Below the pieces are notes generated by a model. That model saw only the letters and a program-made list of their open reading frames with translations, was not told the origin of the DNA and did no database searches. From Halocaridina rubra (lineage: Eukaryota > Arthropoda > Malacostraca > Decapoda > Atyidae), in the NCBI GenBank assembly GCA_037179515.1, contig JAXCGZ010007681.1, positions 12,501 through 76,500 on the forward strand: DNA of 64,000 nt, read 5' to 3'. Below, piece by piece: positions 1 through 14,704 of the stretch. The position numbers were made by a program, and so were the translations under genes. Position 1 is the first letter of the stretch. The number at the start of each line of letters is the position of its first letter.

Positions 1-290
1 TTAGGTTCAACTGGATAAAACGCACCTTAAAACTACGAACTGAAGAATCACTGTGATTTTCTTTGGACAAAAACTATTTGGATCAACTGGGGAAAATGTA
101 CCTTAAAAACCACAAACTGGAGAATCACTGTGATTTTCTTCAGAGACAAAAACTATTTGGATCAACTGGGGAAAATGTACCTTAAAAATCACAAACTGGA
201 GAATCATTGTGATTTTCTTCATAAACAAAAACTATCTGGATCAACTGGAGAAAATGTACCTTAAACACCACAGACTGGAGAATCATTACA
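1..290. repeat. 79-bp tandem repeat, about 3.6 copies
   Basis: The motif GATCAACTGG recurs at 81, 160 and 239 (spacing 79), and a diverged version starts at 5. Each unit carries ACCTTAAAAAC and GAATCACTGTGATTTTCTTC. The array is open at the window's left edge, so its real length is unknown. It has no coding potential. Confidence 0.9.
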
Positions 291-765
291 TAAGAGTAAA
301 TAGTTAGGGGAGTCTGGAGGAGGAGGCCCCTGTTAGGAAATGGGGGATTGACTGATATTATAACAAAAGGTTAGGTTATAATAGGCATGTTCAGGTTAGT
401 CCAGTTGCTAATACTTGAGATAACGTACCTAGCGATAGCCACTGATGCGTTTTATACATTACATCAAACTATTTCAAATTTAAATGACCTTGGCGTTTCC
501 TTCTCTCATTTTGAAAGACTTAGAAAAATATGAGTTTGCAAGTGAGCGTGCTAGGAATAGGAATGAGTGGCGAGCGATTGTGACCCTGCTCTGATGGGCA
601 TCTGCTGTTACCACGGGACTGCATCTTACAGAAGTAGCCCTGTGGTAGGAGCAGTAGGGGAGTTGCCAGTTATGAAGCGACGCAGGTTGTGGAAGAGCCG
701 GGAGGATGGGCTGTGGCACTCCAGCAGTGCCATCTGAACAGTCGTTTAGCTAACTCGTAATTGCC
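291..765. other. No gene seen
   Basis: Mixed-composition sequence. The short open frames here lack splice sites, domains and codon bias. I see nothing I can name. Confidence 0.6.
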
Positions 766-861
766 CATAGAGCAAAGTAATCCCCTTATTGTTTCTTTTT
801 TTATGTCGGCTACCCCCAATTGGGGAAGACAGCCAAGATAGATAGATAGATAGATAGATAA
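766..861 (+). repeat. Dispersed 3'-tail module ending in (GATA)n
   Basis: TTTTTTATGTCGGCTACCCC followed by GGGGAAGACAGCC and six GATA units. The same module, inverted, is at 55,848-55,930, where it ends in (TATG)n. A conserved body plus a variable simple tail is typical of the 3' end of a LINE or SINE; which one is not clear. Confidence 0.6.
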
Positions 862-1320
862 AGGTCTTCCCAACAAGCGAATAGTGAGAGTACACAGATA
901 ATCAACATCTTTATTTTTCAAACTTTGGGTTTTTTAGGAAAATATTTTGTTGAAAAAAAAAAATGAAAGGTGTCCCCACGCCGGACGATTTTGTTATTCA
1001 TGATATGTAGATTCCAATAGACACCTCAACGTAAAAAAGAAACAACTTGATTTGCGAGACTCCTCTCTCCTCTCTTCGCCCTCCCAAAGTTTTTTTTTTT
1101 TTTTTTTTAATCATCCCATACCTCGTCTTTCTTTTTTCTTTTTTCTCTTCTCCGTTTCCCTTTGCTTTATTTACGTCTTATGTTCATCCAAAGATTATTC
1201 ATCTCCCTATCACTCTTTTCGTTTTTTTTTCCTTGTACATCTCATTTATTCTTTTAATTTTTGTATCTTAAAATATCTCAGCCAAAGATGTGAGATATGG
1301 GAAGACCAGGTCTTTTGTTG
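862..1320. other. T-rich stretch, no gene seen
   Basis: Contains a 19-nt poly-T run near 1,090-1,108 and C/T-rich sequence. The overlapping frames (FFFFF, SSSFFF) are composition artefacts. Confidence 0.6.
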
Positions 1321-1321
1321 A

Positions 1322-1396
1322 ATGGGCGCGTGCTCTGACTCGGCCACCTTCCTTAAAAGGGGCATTATGCCCACTGTATATGTATGTAAGCAAATA
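1322..1396 (+). mobile_element. LINE C 3'-tail fragment
   Basis: GTGCTCTGACTCGGCCACC, AAGGGGCATTATGCCC and a TATGTATG end match the 3' tail of LINE C at 45,460-45,540. No coding part is attached, so this is either a heavily 5'-truncated LINE or a SINE sharing the LINE tail. Confidence 0.7.
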
Positions 1397-1397
1397 T

Positions 1398-1480
1398 TGC
1401 GGTGCAGTGGTAGTGACTCGAGCTCGTAATATATTGGCCCCATGTTCGATCCTGAGCCAAAGTTGTATTAGGTTGCTCTG
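1398..1480 (+). mobile_element. tRNA-derived SINE head
   Basis: A-box-like GTGCAGTGGTAGTG and a perfect B box, TGTTCGATCCTG, spaced as in tRNA genes. No convincing acceptor stem closes, so I call a SINE rather than a functional tRNA. Confidence 0.6.
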
Positions 1481-3381
<1,901 letters not shown>

Positions 3382-3439
3382 ATCTTACTAATATATACTG
3401 GTTATCATTGAAGAATCTATAGCTTTTGTCACCTACGCA

Positions 3440-3560
3440 AAAGAACTTTGCCCATTAACTGCGTGGATGACCCAAGCAGTATAATGGGGGGGGGAGCTCC
3501 GTGGTGACCCTTCATTCCCTAAAGGAACTATGGGAGATATTGTGTGAGCTGACTTACTTG
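3440..3560 (+). mobile_element. Diverged LINE C 3'-UTR fragment
   Basis: GTGGATGACCCAAGCAG, a G run, then GTGGTGACCC and CCCTAAAGGAACTATGGGAG parallel the LINE C 3' UTR at 45,356-45,430. Divergence is high. Confidence 0.5.
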
Positions 3561-3589
3561 TTAAAGAAAAAAGTTTATACTAAGGGGAC

Positions 3590-4125
3590 TGTTTGCAGAG
3601 GGTATCTGAGTGGGGTACTCAAAATTTAGTTAAATTCAATGCCTCCAAGACACAGTTTCTTCCTATCATCCTTTTCTCTTTTCTATCGCTACTACTTCCA
3701 TTGCTGCTCTGATGAGTTGGCGAGTTGCATCCCTCCCCCACTGCCGAGGGCGCGTAACACTCGCCAAGCAGCCTCATCTCACAAGTACTGTTTGGAGATT
3801 TGTAGTTCGCATAGTGGTCGGTGCAGCGACTACTTCTTCCCATCTACCTCAAGACTCTGGAACTCTCTTCCTCCTTCTGTCTTTCCTAATTCTTATGACC
3901 TATCATCCTTCAAAAAGCGGATCTATCATCATCTCAGGGCCTAATCCTCCATATCTCTAGGTCCTCTGTACTTTGACTGCTTTTTCTGTCTGTCGTTTTC
4001 CTTTGTGTAAATTACCTCCACTCTACCTTGTCCTTAACCTTTTTTTTTCTTGATATTTTCTCATGCCCGGGCCTTTATTGATGAGGGCAGTTTTTGCCCG
4101 GTGTCACACTCATAAAAAAATTGCT
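3590..4125 (+). pseudogene. Jockey-like LINE E, 3' end with internal deletion
   Basis: The frame reads VKFNASKTQFLPI, typical of the segment after the RT catalytic core. It then jumps to FYRYYFHCCSDELASCIPPP and ends with RLWNSLPPSVFPNSYDLSSF, the family's C-terminus. The normally intervening segment (thumb region and the 'RLRRYFSP...LLSLYKG' block) is missing. The 3' UTR has GCCCGGGCCTTTATTGATGA, GGGCAGTTTTTGCCCGG and TGTCACACTCATAAAAAAA, the family's tail. It is a dead fragment. Confidence 0.8.
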
Positions 4126-4475
4126 ACATAAATATAATATATTTAAGTAGAAATTATATTAGTCTTATCAAACGCAGTAATAACTGAAGCCATTAAAAGT
4201 ACACCTTTTATTATCTTTCCTTTGTTTTGTACCCCTCAGAAAGCTGCTTTGTAAGTGTTCTTTTCTCTTTTCCTTTGTCCCGTTGACTTCTCTTGAAAAA
4301 CAATAGAAAGAGGAAGCGACAAGGAAGAGTATTCCTCTTTGTATGTCATAGTGTCGGAGAGGGAGAGGGCTCCTGAACAGAGGGGAAAAAATAATAAAGA
4401 GGTGTCAAAGGCATTATACAGGTAGGGAAGGTACTTCAGTATTTGAAGACGGGACTATCAATTAAAAGAAAATGG

Positions 4476-4560
4476 ATTGTGGTAGCAAACTGGTTAAAGC
4501 ACGCGAGATTACCGTGGGGCTTTAGGAAGCCATCCAGGCTCAACTTCTGAGTGTTAGTCT
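4476..4560 (+). mobile_element. tRNA-derived SINE head
   Basis: A-box-like GGTAGCAAACTGGTTAAAGC and B-box-like CAGGCTCAACTTC. The tRNA fold is incomplete. Confidence 0.45.
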
Positions 4561-4654
4561 GTGTTTAAAATCGTTCAAATGGGAATTATACAGCGACATG
4601 CTGTATTGTTCTTTGAAGAACAATAAATAAGGGTGAGTAAGGTTTCTACAAACT

Positions 4655-4810
4655 TGTATAACAAATCCAGCCATTGGGAGAGCAAGTCAACCCAACTAGG
4701 TGCCGGTCCCAAGTTAGGCTTAACAGAGGAGAGTTAGCATCAGAAAGTGTATCCAACCACACTATGCTGAGCCAAAACCACACACCAGTCTCTACGAAGC
4801 CTGGTGAAAA
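4655..4810 (-). mobile_element. SINE family 3 copy
   Basis: On the minus strand it reads GGTTTTGGCTCAG, then CTTGGGACCGGCACCTAG and TGACTTGCTCTCCC. The same blocks in the same order are at 34,270-34,455 on plus (GTTTTTGGCTCAG, TTGGGATTGGCACCAAG, TGACTTGCGCCCCC). Confidence 0.6.
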
Positions 4811-5320
4811 ACAGCATCCCAATATGAGTATGGGAAAACTGCCAACAAAATAAGGTGATGGCTTCGTAATAATATGGTAAAATTAAGAATATTGGACGAC
4901 GTAAAAAAAATGCGAATATAATCCAAAAAGCTGTCGAAGGATGTAAAACTAAAATAAACTACGAAAGGACTGAATGAGAGATGGCGAGATATTAAAATCC
5001 CAGATTTTCAGATGTTGCAACAAAGGAAGATATGTTGAGCTCTACGATTCAAGAGGGAACATTTAAAAAATGTATGAATGACATTAAAAAGAAAATGAGA
5101 AATGGATATGAGGATGCGACTGCTTATTAATATAAACGATTTAAAAATTACATTGAAAATCATAAAGAATAACAAGTCTGGAAATTAAAGGGATGAAGTT
5201 TTTTATGTTCTATGGAAATGGATAAGATAACCTTTGGCTAATTTGACAGAATTTGCACGAGTGGAGAGTTTAAAAAATAAAATAGGACGAAATAAACTAG
5301 TAAAATTTACGCGAGCTGTA

Positions 5321-5788
5321 AGGCCGCTTTCACACCAAAGTGACATGTCGCACGTGGCAGGTCACGTGGCACGCCAGTTGAAAATGAACATCCGGAAATA
5401 TATGAAGCCTTTCACACAGAACTGGCGTGACATGTCCCATGTGCCACGTCCAACTTGCGTCGCAAGTCATTCGTGGTGCAAGGGACGTGTCACGCCACTT
5501 CTGTGTGAAAGGCTTCATATATTTCAGGATGCTCATTTTTAACTAGCGTGCCACGTGGCACGCCAGTTGAAAACGAACATCCGGAAATATATGAAGCCTT
5601 TTACACAGAACTGGCGTGACATGTCCCATGTGCCACGTCCGACTTGCGTCGCAAGTCGTTCGTGGCGCATTGGTCGTGTCACGCCACTTCTGTGTGAAAG
5701 GTTTCATATATTTCCGGATGCTCGTTTTTAACTGGCGTGCCACGTGGCATGCCGCGTGCTACGTGCCACTTTGGTGTGAAAGCGGCCT
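5321..5788. mobile_element. Fold-back MITE with duplicated core (family FB2)
   Basis: Terminal inverted repeats AGGCCGCTTTCACACCAAAG and its complement at 5,769-5,788. Inside, a block with CGCCAGTTGAAAA, GAACATCCGGAAATATATG and TTCACACAGAACTGGCGTGA is repeated in direct and inverted orientation. The core is therefore a duplicated palindrome rich in CACGTGGCACG words. No transposase is present. A truncated copy is at 22,774-22,957. The ~100-aa open frames across it are palindrome artefacts. Confidence 0.85.
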
Positions 5789-6174
5789 AATAGAAATATT
5801 GAGAGTTTGGTGTCTGTCCGATTGCACTTAGTTTTAACTGCTGTATATTTTGAACCACAGCTAAAACACACTGCACAAGTTTTTCATTATTTCTCCTTTA
5901 CCAAGAAATAAAATTGCAAAAATCCGTTAAAAATATATCCCGACTTTTCCAACTAAATTACAGAAACGATTTTTTCTTTTTTTTTACCATAAATGAATAT
6001 TTTTTGCAGTCAATATGTTTAATATTTACTCTTTTTTCTGCAGCTATTTTCAGATTTCCAGTAAGTAGAAAATGAATGGAAAGGTAACGCTCCAAGTACA
6101 AATAACATGAGTACTGAGATATGGCCAAACCCTTTAAAAAGATGAGGTAAAATTCACTTATACCCTATGACTTA
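5789..6174. other. No gene seen
   Basis: AT-rich. Nothing recognised. Confidence 0.55.
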
Positions 6175-6404
6175 GGCCCGATTTCTTAAACAATGTAAAC
6201 CTAGGATGCCATATTGTTAGTTAGCTAGACACACACAAATGGATTTCATAAACTCATCTGACGCGGTTCGGTGTATGGCTAGGATTCCATACGGGATCCT
6301 TCCATACACAGAACAGCGTCAGATGCGTTTATAAAATCCATTTGTGTGTGTTTAGCTAACTAACAATATGATATCCTATGTTTACACTGTTAAGAAATCG
6401 GGCC
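6175..6404. mobile_element. Hairpin MITE (family M1), copy 1
   Basis: Starts GGCCCGATTTCTTAAACA and ends with the complement, GAAATCGGGCC. Arms of about 105 bp include GTTAGTTAGCTAGACACACA and AAATGGATTTCATAAAC. Other copies are at 35,827, 39,205 (half), 40,661 and 41,102. It is non-coding and non-autonomous. Confidence 0.92.
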
Positions 6405-6443
6405 ATAGAGTCTGCAGACCTTCTGGCACCAAAGGCTTTCGTC

Positions 6444-7736
<1,293 letters not shown>

Positions 7737-7750
7737 TTCCTCTTCCAATG

Positions 7751-7862
7751 GGACAGGATAAGGCAGGATATTAGTGACAGCGCCGAGTGAACTCTCTTAG
7801 CCCTGTGCAGGGTGTCATCAATAGATAGGGGGGAATAGGATAGGAAGAATTTGAAGAGAAAG
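7751..7862 (+). repeat. Copy of the segment found in the 57-kb palindrome
   Basis: GTGAACTCTCTTAG, TGCAGGGTGTCATCA and GGGGGGAATAGGATAGGAAG occur in the same order and spacing as in each arm of the palindrome at 57,228-57,885. It lies directly after the 1.3-kb TIR element. Identity unknown. Confidence 0.8.
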
Positions 7863-8334
7863 TACAAAATGAAATGAAGAAAGAGAGGCATAAGAGAGGG
7901 GCAGACCCTCATGCTAAGGTGTGTTTGTCTAGGTGAGAGTGAATAAAGGTAGATCGCTCTAAAAAAAAAAACTGTAGTTTTTGTTCAGTAAAGGGAATGG
8001 TGAAGGAAAAGATTATAGAATGGAAGAGTGGTAGTAGAGGAGTATAATAGAGAAGTGAAGACTAATTGTGACAACAGTATGAGTAGCGTCTTCCTTGTCA
8101 CCTTCCCGTCAAACCACGCTGCCAGACGTACCATGCCATAATTTACGTGAAATATATGAAAAAGATAGAAATGGAATAAAAATATCAAAGTTATATTTAT
8201 ATTAATACAACGTATAGCAAATGGATCTAGCAGTAGGAAGGCCCACCTACAGTCGAAATCTATTACATAGGATGAATATTTTGACATAGAAACCTGTTTT
8301 ATTATGACTACCAGACCTTCAGAGAAAACGGTAC

Positions 8335-8455
8335 ATAAATACATACATACATAAATGGCCTCATTACCCCCTTGTAAGGGGGGTGGCCGAGCCAAGAAAC
8401 GCTCTTCTCAGCGATCCACACATACCTCAACTACTCCTCTATTTAAGGGGTAATT
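8335..8455 (-). mobile_element. LINE C 3'-tail fragment
   Basis: The minus strand reads GGTATGTGTGGATCG, TTTCTTGGCTCGGCCACC, CCCCTTACAAGGGGG and AATGAGGCC, then TATGTATG units. This matches 45,436-45,540 closely. Confidence 0.85.
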
Positions 8456-8503
8456 ACTGGAAAATCTGATTATTGACCAAAAATAACTCTAATCGGGACT
8501 TGG

Positions 8504-8718
8504 CTAAAGGGCGGTTTACATGGTCAAACGGTTCGTCGAACGCGGTTCGACAGACAAGTGTTTGAAGTGATGTTCGACCGTGTGAACGGGGTATTTGGTT
8601 GTCGAACACGGAACGTGTTCGACAACCAAATACCCCGTTCACACGGTCGAACATCACTTCAAACACTTGTCTGTCGAACCGCGTTCGACGAACCGTTTGA
8701 CCGTGTAAACCCCCTTAA
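8504..8718. mobile_element. Perfect-hairpin MITE (family FB1), copy 1
   Basis: Arms of about 100 bp: GGTTTACATGGTCAAACGGT ... GACCGTGTAAACCCCCTTAA. The loop is five bases (GGAAC). The right border is TTAA and the left is a decayed CTAA, which suggests a TTAA target as in piggyBac-type MITEs (inference). A near-identical copy is at 21,188. The open frame across it (starts MFEVMFDRVNGVFGC) is a palindrome artefact. Confidence 0.9.
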
Positions 8719-9318
8719 TATTCCCTTAGTGTTGTATGAGCGAATAAAAGGGTTAGGGATGAGGAGTGCTAGCAATCCATTCTCTTAAATCTTTCCAGCG
8801 CCAAAAGAGTTAAATGATGAAACGAAACTAATCGCAATGAAGTTCCGATTTTTTGGCTTACTCGCTAATATAAGAGGAGGATGGGAGTGAAAATGGTATA
8901 TAATTGTATTTGTTAGGTGGGATCTTGTAAAGAAGAGTAACCCAAGGGTGCTCTAGGGTTAGCCATATTTATAAGGGAAGTCACCAAACCTAACTTAACC
9001 TAGCCTTAAAATTTAACGGGGTTGTTTAACTTTAGGTGAGGTTCTGGCGGTAGCACATCTTTACAAGGTCCATTAGGTAAAGTATACATGTTAAAGAATA
9101 TTCATTAAACATCCATCATTGATGATATGTCAAAGATGGTTCTTCATATTGCTTGGACACATACAAAGCACATGCATGTGAGTTTACTTATTATCTGTGC
9201 TCATTCCTATATTTCTAAGTCCTCTATATCTTTTCTATGTGCGGTTGTGCACTCATCTGTTTCTTCTTTCCTCGTGGCTCCTCTATTGTCACTCATGAAA
9301 ATTAATCGATATTTCCTA
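8719..9318. other. No gene seen
   Basis: Unique-looking sequence. Short open frames only. Confidence 0.55.
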
Positions 9319-9496
<178 letters not shown>

Positions 9497-9526
9497 CTCT
9501 AAACTTCAGACTTCCTAAGTTCTAAA

Positions 9527-9531
<5 letters not shown>

Positions 9532-9614
<83 letters not shown>
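9532..9614. repeat. (CT)n microsatellite
   Basis: About 41 CT units. Confidence 0.97.
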
Positions 9615-9617
<3 letters not shown>

Positions 9618-11335
9618 GGAAATCACAGCAGCTTCCGTGGTTTTTCCAGCATGCTCCATTTTTCTGTGTTGCTGCTGATGAGTTTATTCAAATAAGAATG
9701 ACATGGCAATGTAGGGACAACATAATTAATTTTTTCCAGTAAAGAAATAAAAATCTTTGGTTTCCCGAATGGGCTTTAATTAAATTCTAGCCTTTGTATG
9801 TTTATTTTTTTTTTCACGGGGTTCACCAGCCTCTAAACGTATTTGAATATTGCATTAAACATGAGTAAAAGTGCTGTATGCGTCTGTTAGAGCATATGTC
9901 CCTCATCCTGGATTATGATATAGGTTTTCGTTATCGTTTCCCTATGATTTATGGAGAAGGATTTCTTTAGCCCCTCAGGGAGTATATAGGAATTTGGCAG
10001 TGACCGGATTCTATGTTACTGCCTTTTCCTGACTCCTCATTTGTTTGATCAGTCTCTTCTCTATCGTTCCCTTTTTCTTTCCTTATCTGTAATTATCTTT
10101 TATTTAACTGATAAGTAAAAGGAGAACTATTTTATCCTTTATGAAGTCAAAGCCTAAGTTAATATTATTCTATCAATGAACATGAAATCAGTAGACGGTC
10201 ATAAATAGGTTTCATGCTTTAGTCCTTGTGAGGTTCTGGTACATACAATCACAAGAGGGTCATCAATAGCTTTCTTCTTCCAAATGAGGTTGTGATGGAG
10301 AGCTGGACGTACAATTACACGAGGGCTGTCAATAACTTTCTTTTTGTAAAGTTCTGTAGTAAAACTGCTTCACATAAAATCTAGGACATCTGAACGAAGA
10401 AAGGTGGATAAGGAAAATGGCAGTCAGGATAATTAAATACTAATGTCAAAAACAATGCAACGAAGCGCTTTTAAACACTACTGTGCACAAATTAATACTA
10501 CATTCATTGCAACTTTACCGGAAGTTTAACTAGGCTTACCAGTAACTGTATCTTATATTCAAGTGCATCTTAATTTACTGTTATTTTAGCTTTATCTTTC
10601 TATTCAGGTTTAGGAATAAAGTACTTATCAAGCATTTGTACCGAGTAAATGGCATATATGATTTACAGACGTACAACAATAGAAGTGGTGCTACAGAAAT
10701 ATGCATATTCTCTTGGCAATCATAAAGGTAACCCTGAAGCATAAAGACAATGACATGGGAATATCTGAGAGACGATATCATGTGAAACCTGATCGGAACT
10801 GTTAGAGTAGTCAACCTCGTGTCCCGAAAAATGATAACCAAATCTTTAACCCATAGAACTACAGAAGGTAAAATAGTTTTAAAGAATAAATAGAATGAAA
10901 ATCGTTTGCTAGGCCTAAGCATATAGCCAGAAAAGTAAAAAACCACATAACCACTGATTTGCATTTTACGTGATCTGCATAACAACATTCGTCTGCAGCA
11001 GCGGCATATCTGCATTTTTTGAGTTAGGAACCATAACCAAGTCAGCGAGGGCTTATAATACTGTTCTGATCAAAACTTACACTCAATAGATGGCACACCA
11101 ATGATAACACCTCATTATTTTTACTTTGAAACAACCCAGTACTGTTGTAGCTGCATCTCGAATATCTGCGATGAACTTGCTTTTATTGAGATGGAGTTTG
11201 AGCATCTTCTTGCAAGTCTTGTGACTGCCAGGCTAATCTGAGTCCACCAGGTATTTGGGTGAGCAAGATCAGTTAATACATATGTGAAAAATACAGGACA
11301 CAATGACATCTAAACCATTTCAAGTTGGTGAGAAA
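9615..11335. other. No gene seen; small duplicated block
   Basis: Two diverged copies of a ~75-bp block lie near 10,225 and 10,300 (TACAATCACAAGAGGG / TACAATTACACGAGGG). A 144-codon minus frame at 11,015-10,581 has no domain, hydropathy pattern or splice context that supports a gene. Confidence 0.5.
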
Positions 11336-11337
11336 CT

Positions 11338-11405
11338 ACTTCGGTAGATCAGTAGATATGCGCTTGGAATCTATCCAGATGGTCATGAGTTCCATATCCA
11401 AAATA
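11338..11405 (+). mobile_element. tRNA-derived SINE head
   Basis: A-box-like TAGATCAGTAGATATGCGC and B-box-like GAGTTCCATATCC at tRNA spacing. Too decayed to be a tRNA gene. Confidence 0.45.
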
Positions 11406-11599
11406 CTTTGTAAAACTTCTCTTCACTTTAGCCAATTGGGGATGAGAAGAGGGTAATTGCGTTGACTTCTTTGTGTAGTAGTTCCTGTCAAGAGCAAGCT
11501 TGCAGTGAATTTATCATTGGATGTGCAGCTAAAACTGTGAGAATCTTGACGAGCTCGAGCTTAGATAAGGGCAAAAATGATTCGGTTACGCAACAGTTT

Positions 11600-11775
11600 C
11601 TCTTTTCTAGTTAGGGCTAGGAAGATGTCTCTTTTCGAAGGACTTTTGTTTTGGCAGAATGTGATCGCTACCCCGGGTGAATGCCCTTTCTAAACTCAAA
11701 CCTTGGCTGGTTTCGACCCGACGACCTGACGAATCAAAGTCACGTGACTTATCACCCGTCTATGGCAGCCACAAT
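11600..11775 (-). mobile_element. tRNA-derived SINE, decayed
   Basis: The minus strand has GGGTGATAAGTCACGTGAC and the B box GGGTCGAAACC, followed by GGGCATTCACCCGGGG. Part of the body (TTTTGGCAGA ... AATGCCCTTTC on plus) resembles SINE family 3. Confidence 0.5.
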
Positions 11776-12182
11776 GATAAGGGCATAACTACCCGCAACT
11801 TACTTCGTCGGTGAAAAGTCAGCAAGTGCCGTTTTGGTTTACCCATATGTAGACAGAGATAAAAAGTTCTGTCGTAGAAAGGTACGTGGTAGAGTTTTTC
11901 TAGTGAATTATAATAAAGAAGCGTCTTGAGGACACCATTTGTATTCCGTCTGATTTCCTGTGGGTGACAAAACGTCAGTTTGCGTCAACCTCGTTACTAC
12001 TCAAATAGAGAAAAGTGGAAATTCAATATTTTAGGCTATGTAGTCAGGGGAAAAACCCAGGTCCTCGCAGTGATTAAATAAAGAATCCACATTTGGAGAC
12101 TACTAAACAAATGGAGGACCTATCGAAGCAGTTAAGGGAAAAAACTTAAATAATCTTTAAGAATGTCGTACTGATGATAAAC
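11776..12182. other. No gene seen
   Basis: Nothing recognised. Confidence 0.5.
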
Positions 12183-12360
<178 letters not shown>

Positions 12361-12544
12361 AATGAGCCAGAGCATAAATTTGTGTAAGTAAATCTGAGAC
12401 GATATATACTTTTTACATTTAGAAAAAACTTATAAAAGAATATTCGAACGTAAATCTAAAGCCATACCATTTGCTGCATAACTATAATTGTGAAATCTCA
12501 GAAAAAGGATGAGTAATATTCTATACATAAAAATATCAGATCTG

Positions 12545-13070
12545 GTAAACGCAGTAAAAGAGCAAAATCCACTTTAAAGCTTTGAGCTGTAAATCTCGGT
12601 AAAGGAGCGAAATATATCTAGGAAGATCATAATTGGAAAGTAAATGGAAAACTGAAACAAGGAGCAATGAGCACCTTGAAAATTAAAACTGGAAACAATT
12701 AAAAAGCTAAATATAATATAAAAACAATAGCTGAAGAACTCAATAAAGTAGGAAATACATTTCCATTTTATAGTTGGAATATTCAACAGAAAAAAATAAA
12801 CCTTGAAAATTAAAGGAGCAAAATAAGCTTTTAAACACCCATAACAGGAAAACTAAAAATACAGGAGCAAAATAAACCTTAAAAATTTTTGCTGGAAAAC
12901 TGAATAAAGGAGCAAATTAAACATATGAAATTATAGACTGAAAACTCAATATAGGAGCAAATTACATATGCAAATTAACAGCATGAAAAGTCATTAAAAT
13001 AGAAAAAAAATACTTGAAAATTATAGCTGGAAAACTCCAATAGGATGCAAAAATACACCTTAACATGGAA
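12545..13070. repeat. Degenerate 45-55-bp tandem repeat
   Basis: GGAGCAAA-type words recur at about 12,557, 12,604, 12,659, 12,812, 12,862, 12,910 and 12,955. CTGGAAAACTC and CCTTGAAAATTA recur between them. Copies are strongly diverged. Confidence 0.75.
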
Positions 13071-14704
13071 GAATTACAATCAATTCATATTCCAAAGACT
13101 CTGATATAACAGATTAAGCACATGTGACATCATGAAGAAATGAGAGGTGTGTAGCAGTAGACATTACAAGAGTAATTTGCAAACAGTGACTCCGCCTAAG
13201 TTATACGGATACAGGTTCGGTTATTAGACCCCGTGGATGCCGGACACCGTGAATAATACAGAACCCCTATGTATACTACATTTATACACGCATACCTCTG
13301 ATAAACTCCAATTCATAAATAAAGACAATTAGAAATAAAAAACTTGAAATAATTAAAAAATTATGATAACTATATCACTATGTTATTATATAATTTATGT
13401 TTATGTGGCTAAAATCATATGACTTGTTTATTCCAGGAATTTCCATTTCATATTTTGGGTCAAAGTCAGCTGTAGCTAACAAAAAACATATATTTCAAAA
13501 CAGTGGATTAAAAGAAGTGAATAGTATATAAACAACTTTCACCTTTTCATACAATTGCCTTCAATATGAGCCACGTGCATTTCTAAGAGAGCTCTCAAAC
13601 ATAAAGGGAAGTGTTTAGTATATATCCTTAAAACCAAAATATCGCCTGTAAGGGTCAGTATTCCGTGCTCTTACACCGGAGGTAAAAAAAAAAAAAAAAG
13701 TTTGAAAAAAAAATTCTATATGAACTAAAAAAAAAAATTGAGGTTTAGAGCAAACGACAAGAGAATATCTTCAAGATCCCTGAACCGCATACCGAAAAAT
13801 CTGTTAATATTATGTTAAACCAAACGCCCATCTTAGCTCCGTAGCTACAGGGAAGATCCAACTGTTGTATATGATAATGAGCAAAACATTAAATTACAAA
13901 ACCCTGGGCATTTATGTGTCCATAGGCTGTCTGTTCTACTAAGCTCCACGTATATATTCCTTCTGTAAGAATCCAGGCTTTGGAATGATACATATTACAT
14001 GAGGTTACCTTGTTATACATTTGAATATATCGGAATTTGCCTTCAGAGATAAACTAAAAGAATATGAATAAATTGGTTTGTAACACTGCTGCTGCTGTTC
14101 TTTTTTTTATTTTTTATTTAGATCCTTTGGCAGAGCCAAGACTGACTACATAACAGAATGTATATATAAATGTGTGTTCTAATAATCTGTATTAATCTTT
14201 CGACTATATTATCATGGGTTTGAACAGATACTTATTTCATAGTTTTAGTTAATCATAGAGACATAATTCTCTACAGAACATCTTATCAATTGTTCACTAA
14301 GTTTTCAGCTGTCAGTATTAATCTTATAAAAATATTATACTAGGATTTTATGAAGTTCTGAAAAGAGATTAACAAGCTTAGATAGTTCTATCGCCAATTC
14401 ACAGATTATATTTCTTGATTTATCATTTAATTATCACGAATTCATTTATGAAATTGAATCTCAAATTCACTAATATGCAATGTAATACAGTGCCTGCACA
14501 TGTCCATATCTTTTTGTATTGCTTTAGGACTATCTACCACTAAAGTCATTCTCAGGAAGGCACTGTCCTAGCTCTCAGTAGGAAAGAGAGTCAGTAACGT
14601 AAAACATACCACAGTTGATTTTCCATATATTCCAGTTGTCATCCTAATGATATTGGATCAATATTCTTTGTTTATACCGAGTTCCCCATTTAGTAATATA
14701 GTAG
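13071..14704. other. No gene seen
   Basis: Very AT-rich. Contains poly-A runs near 13,685 and 13,725. No exon or repeat recognised. Confidence 0.5.

Larger units (their letters stand above)
4126..5320. other. No gene seen; two SINE fragments inside
   Basis: AT-rich, purine-rich stretch. Apart from the SINE pieces at 4,476 and 4,655 I recognise nothing. Confidence 0.5.

Noticed and set aside
5234..5831. Overlapping 66-102-aa frames on both strands
   Set aside because: Mirror translations of a palindromic MITE (FB2).
10581..11015. 144-codon minus-strand frame
   Set aside because: Residue composition reflects AT-rich DNA. There is no domain or clear hydrophobic pattern, no acceptor/donor pair and no relative in the window.
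11121..11309. Possible exon on minus (another frame reads KKMLKLHLNKSKFIADIRDA)
   Set aside because: It looks somewhat protein-like, but an in-frame stop precedes it and no convincing splice acceptor fits the frame.
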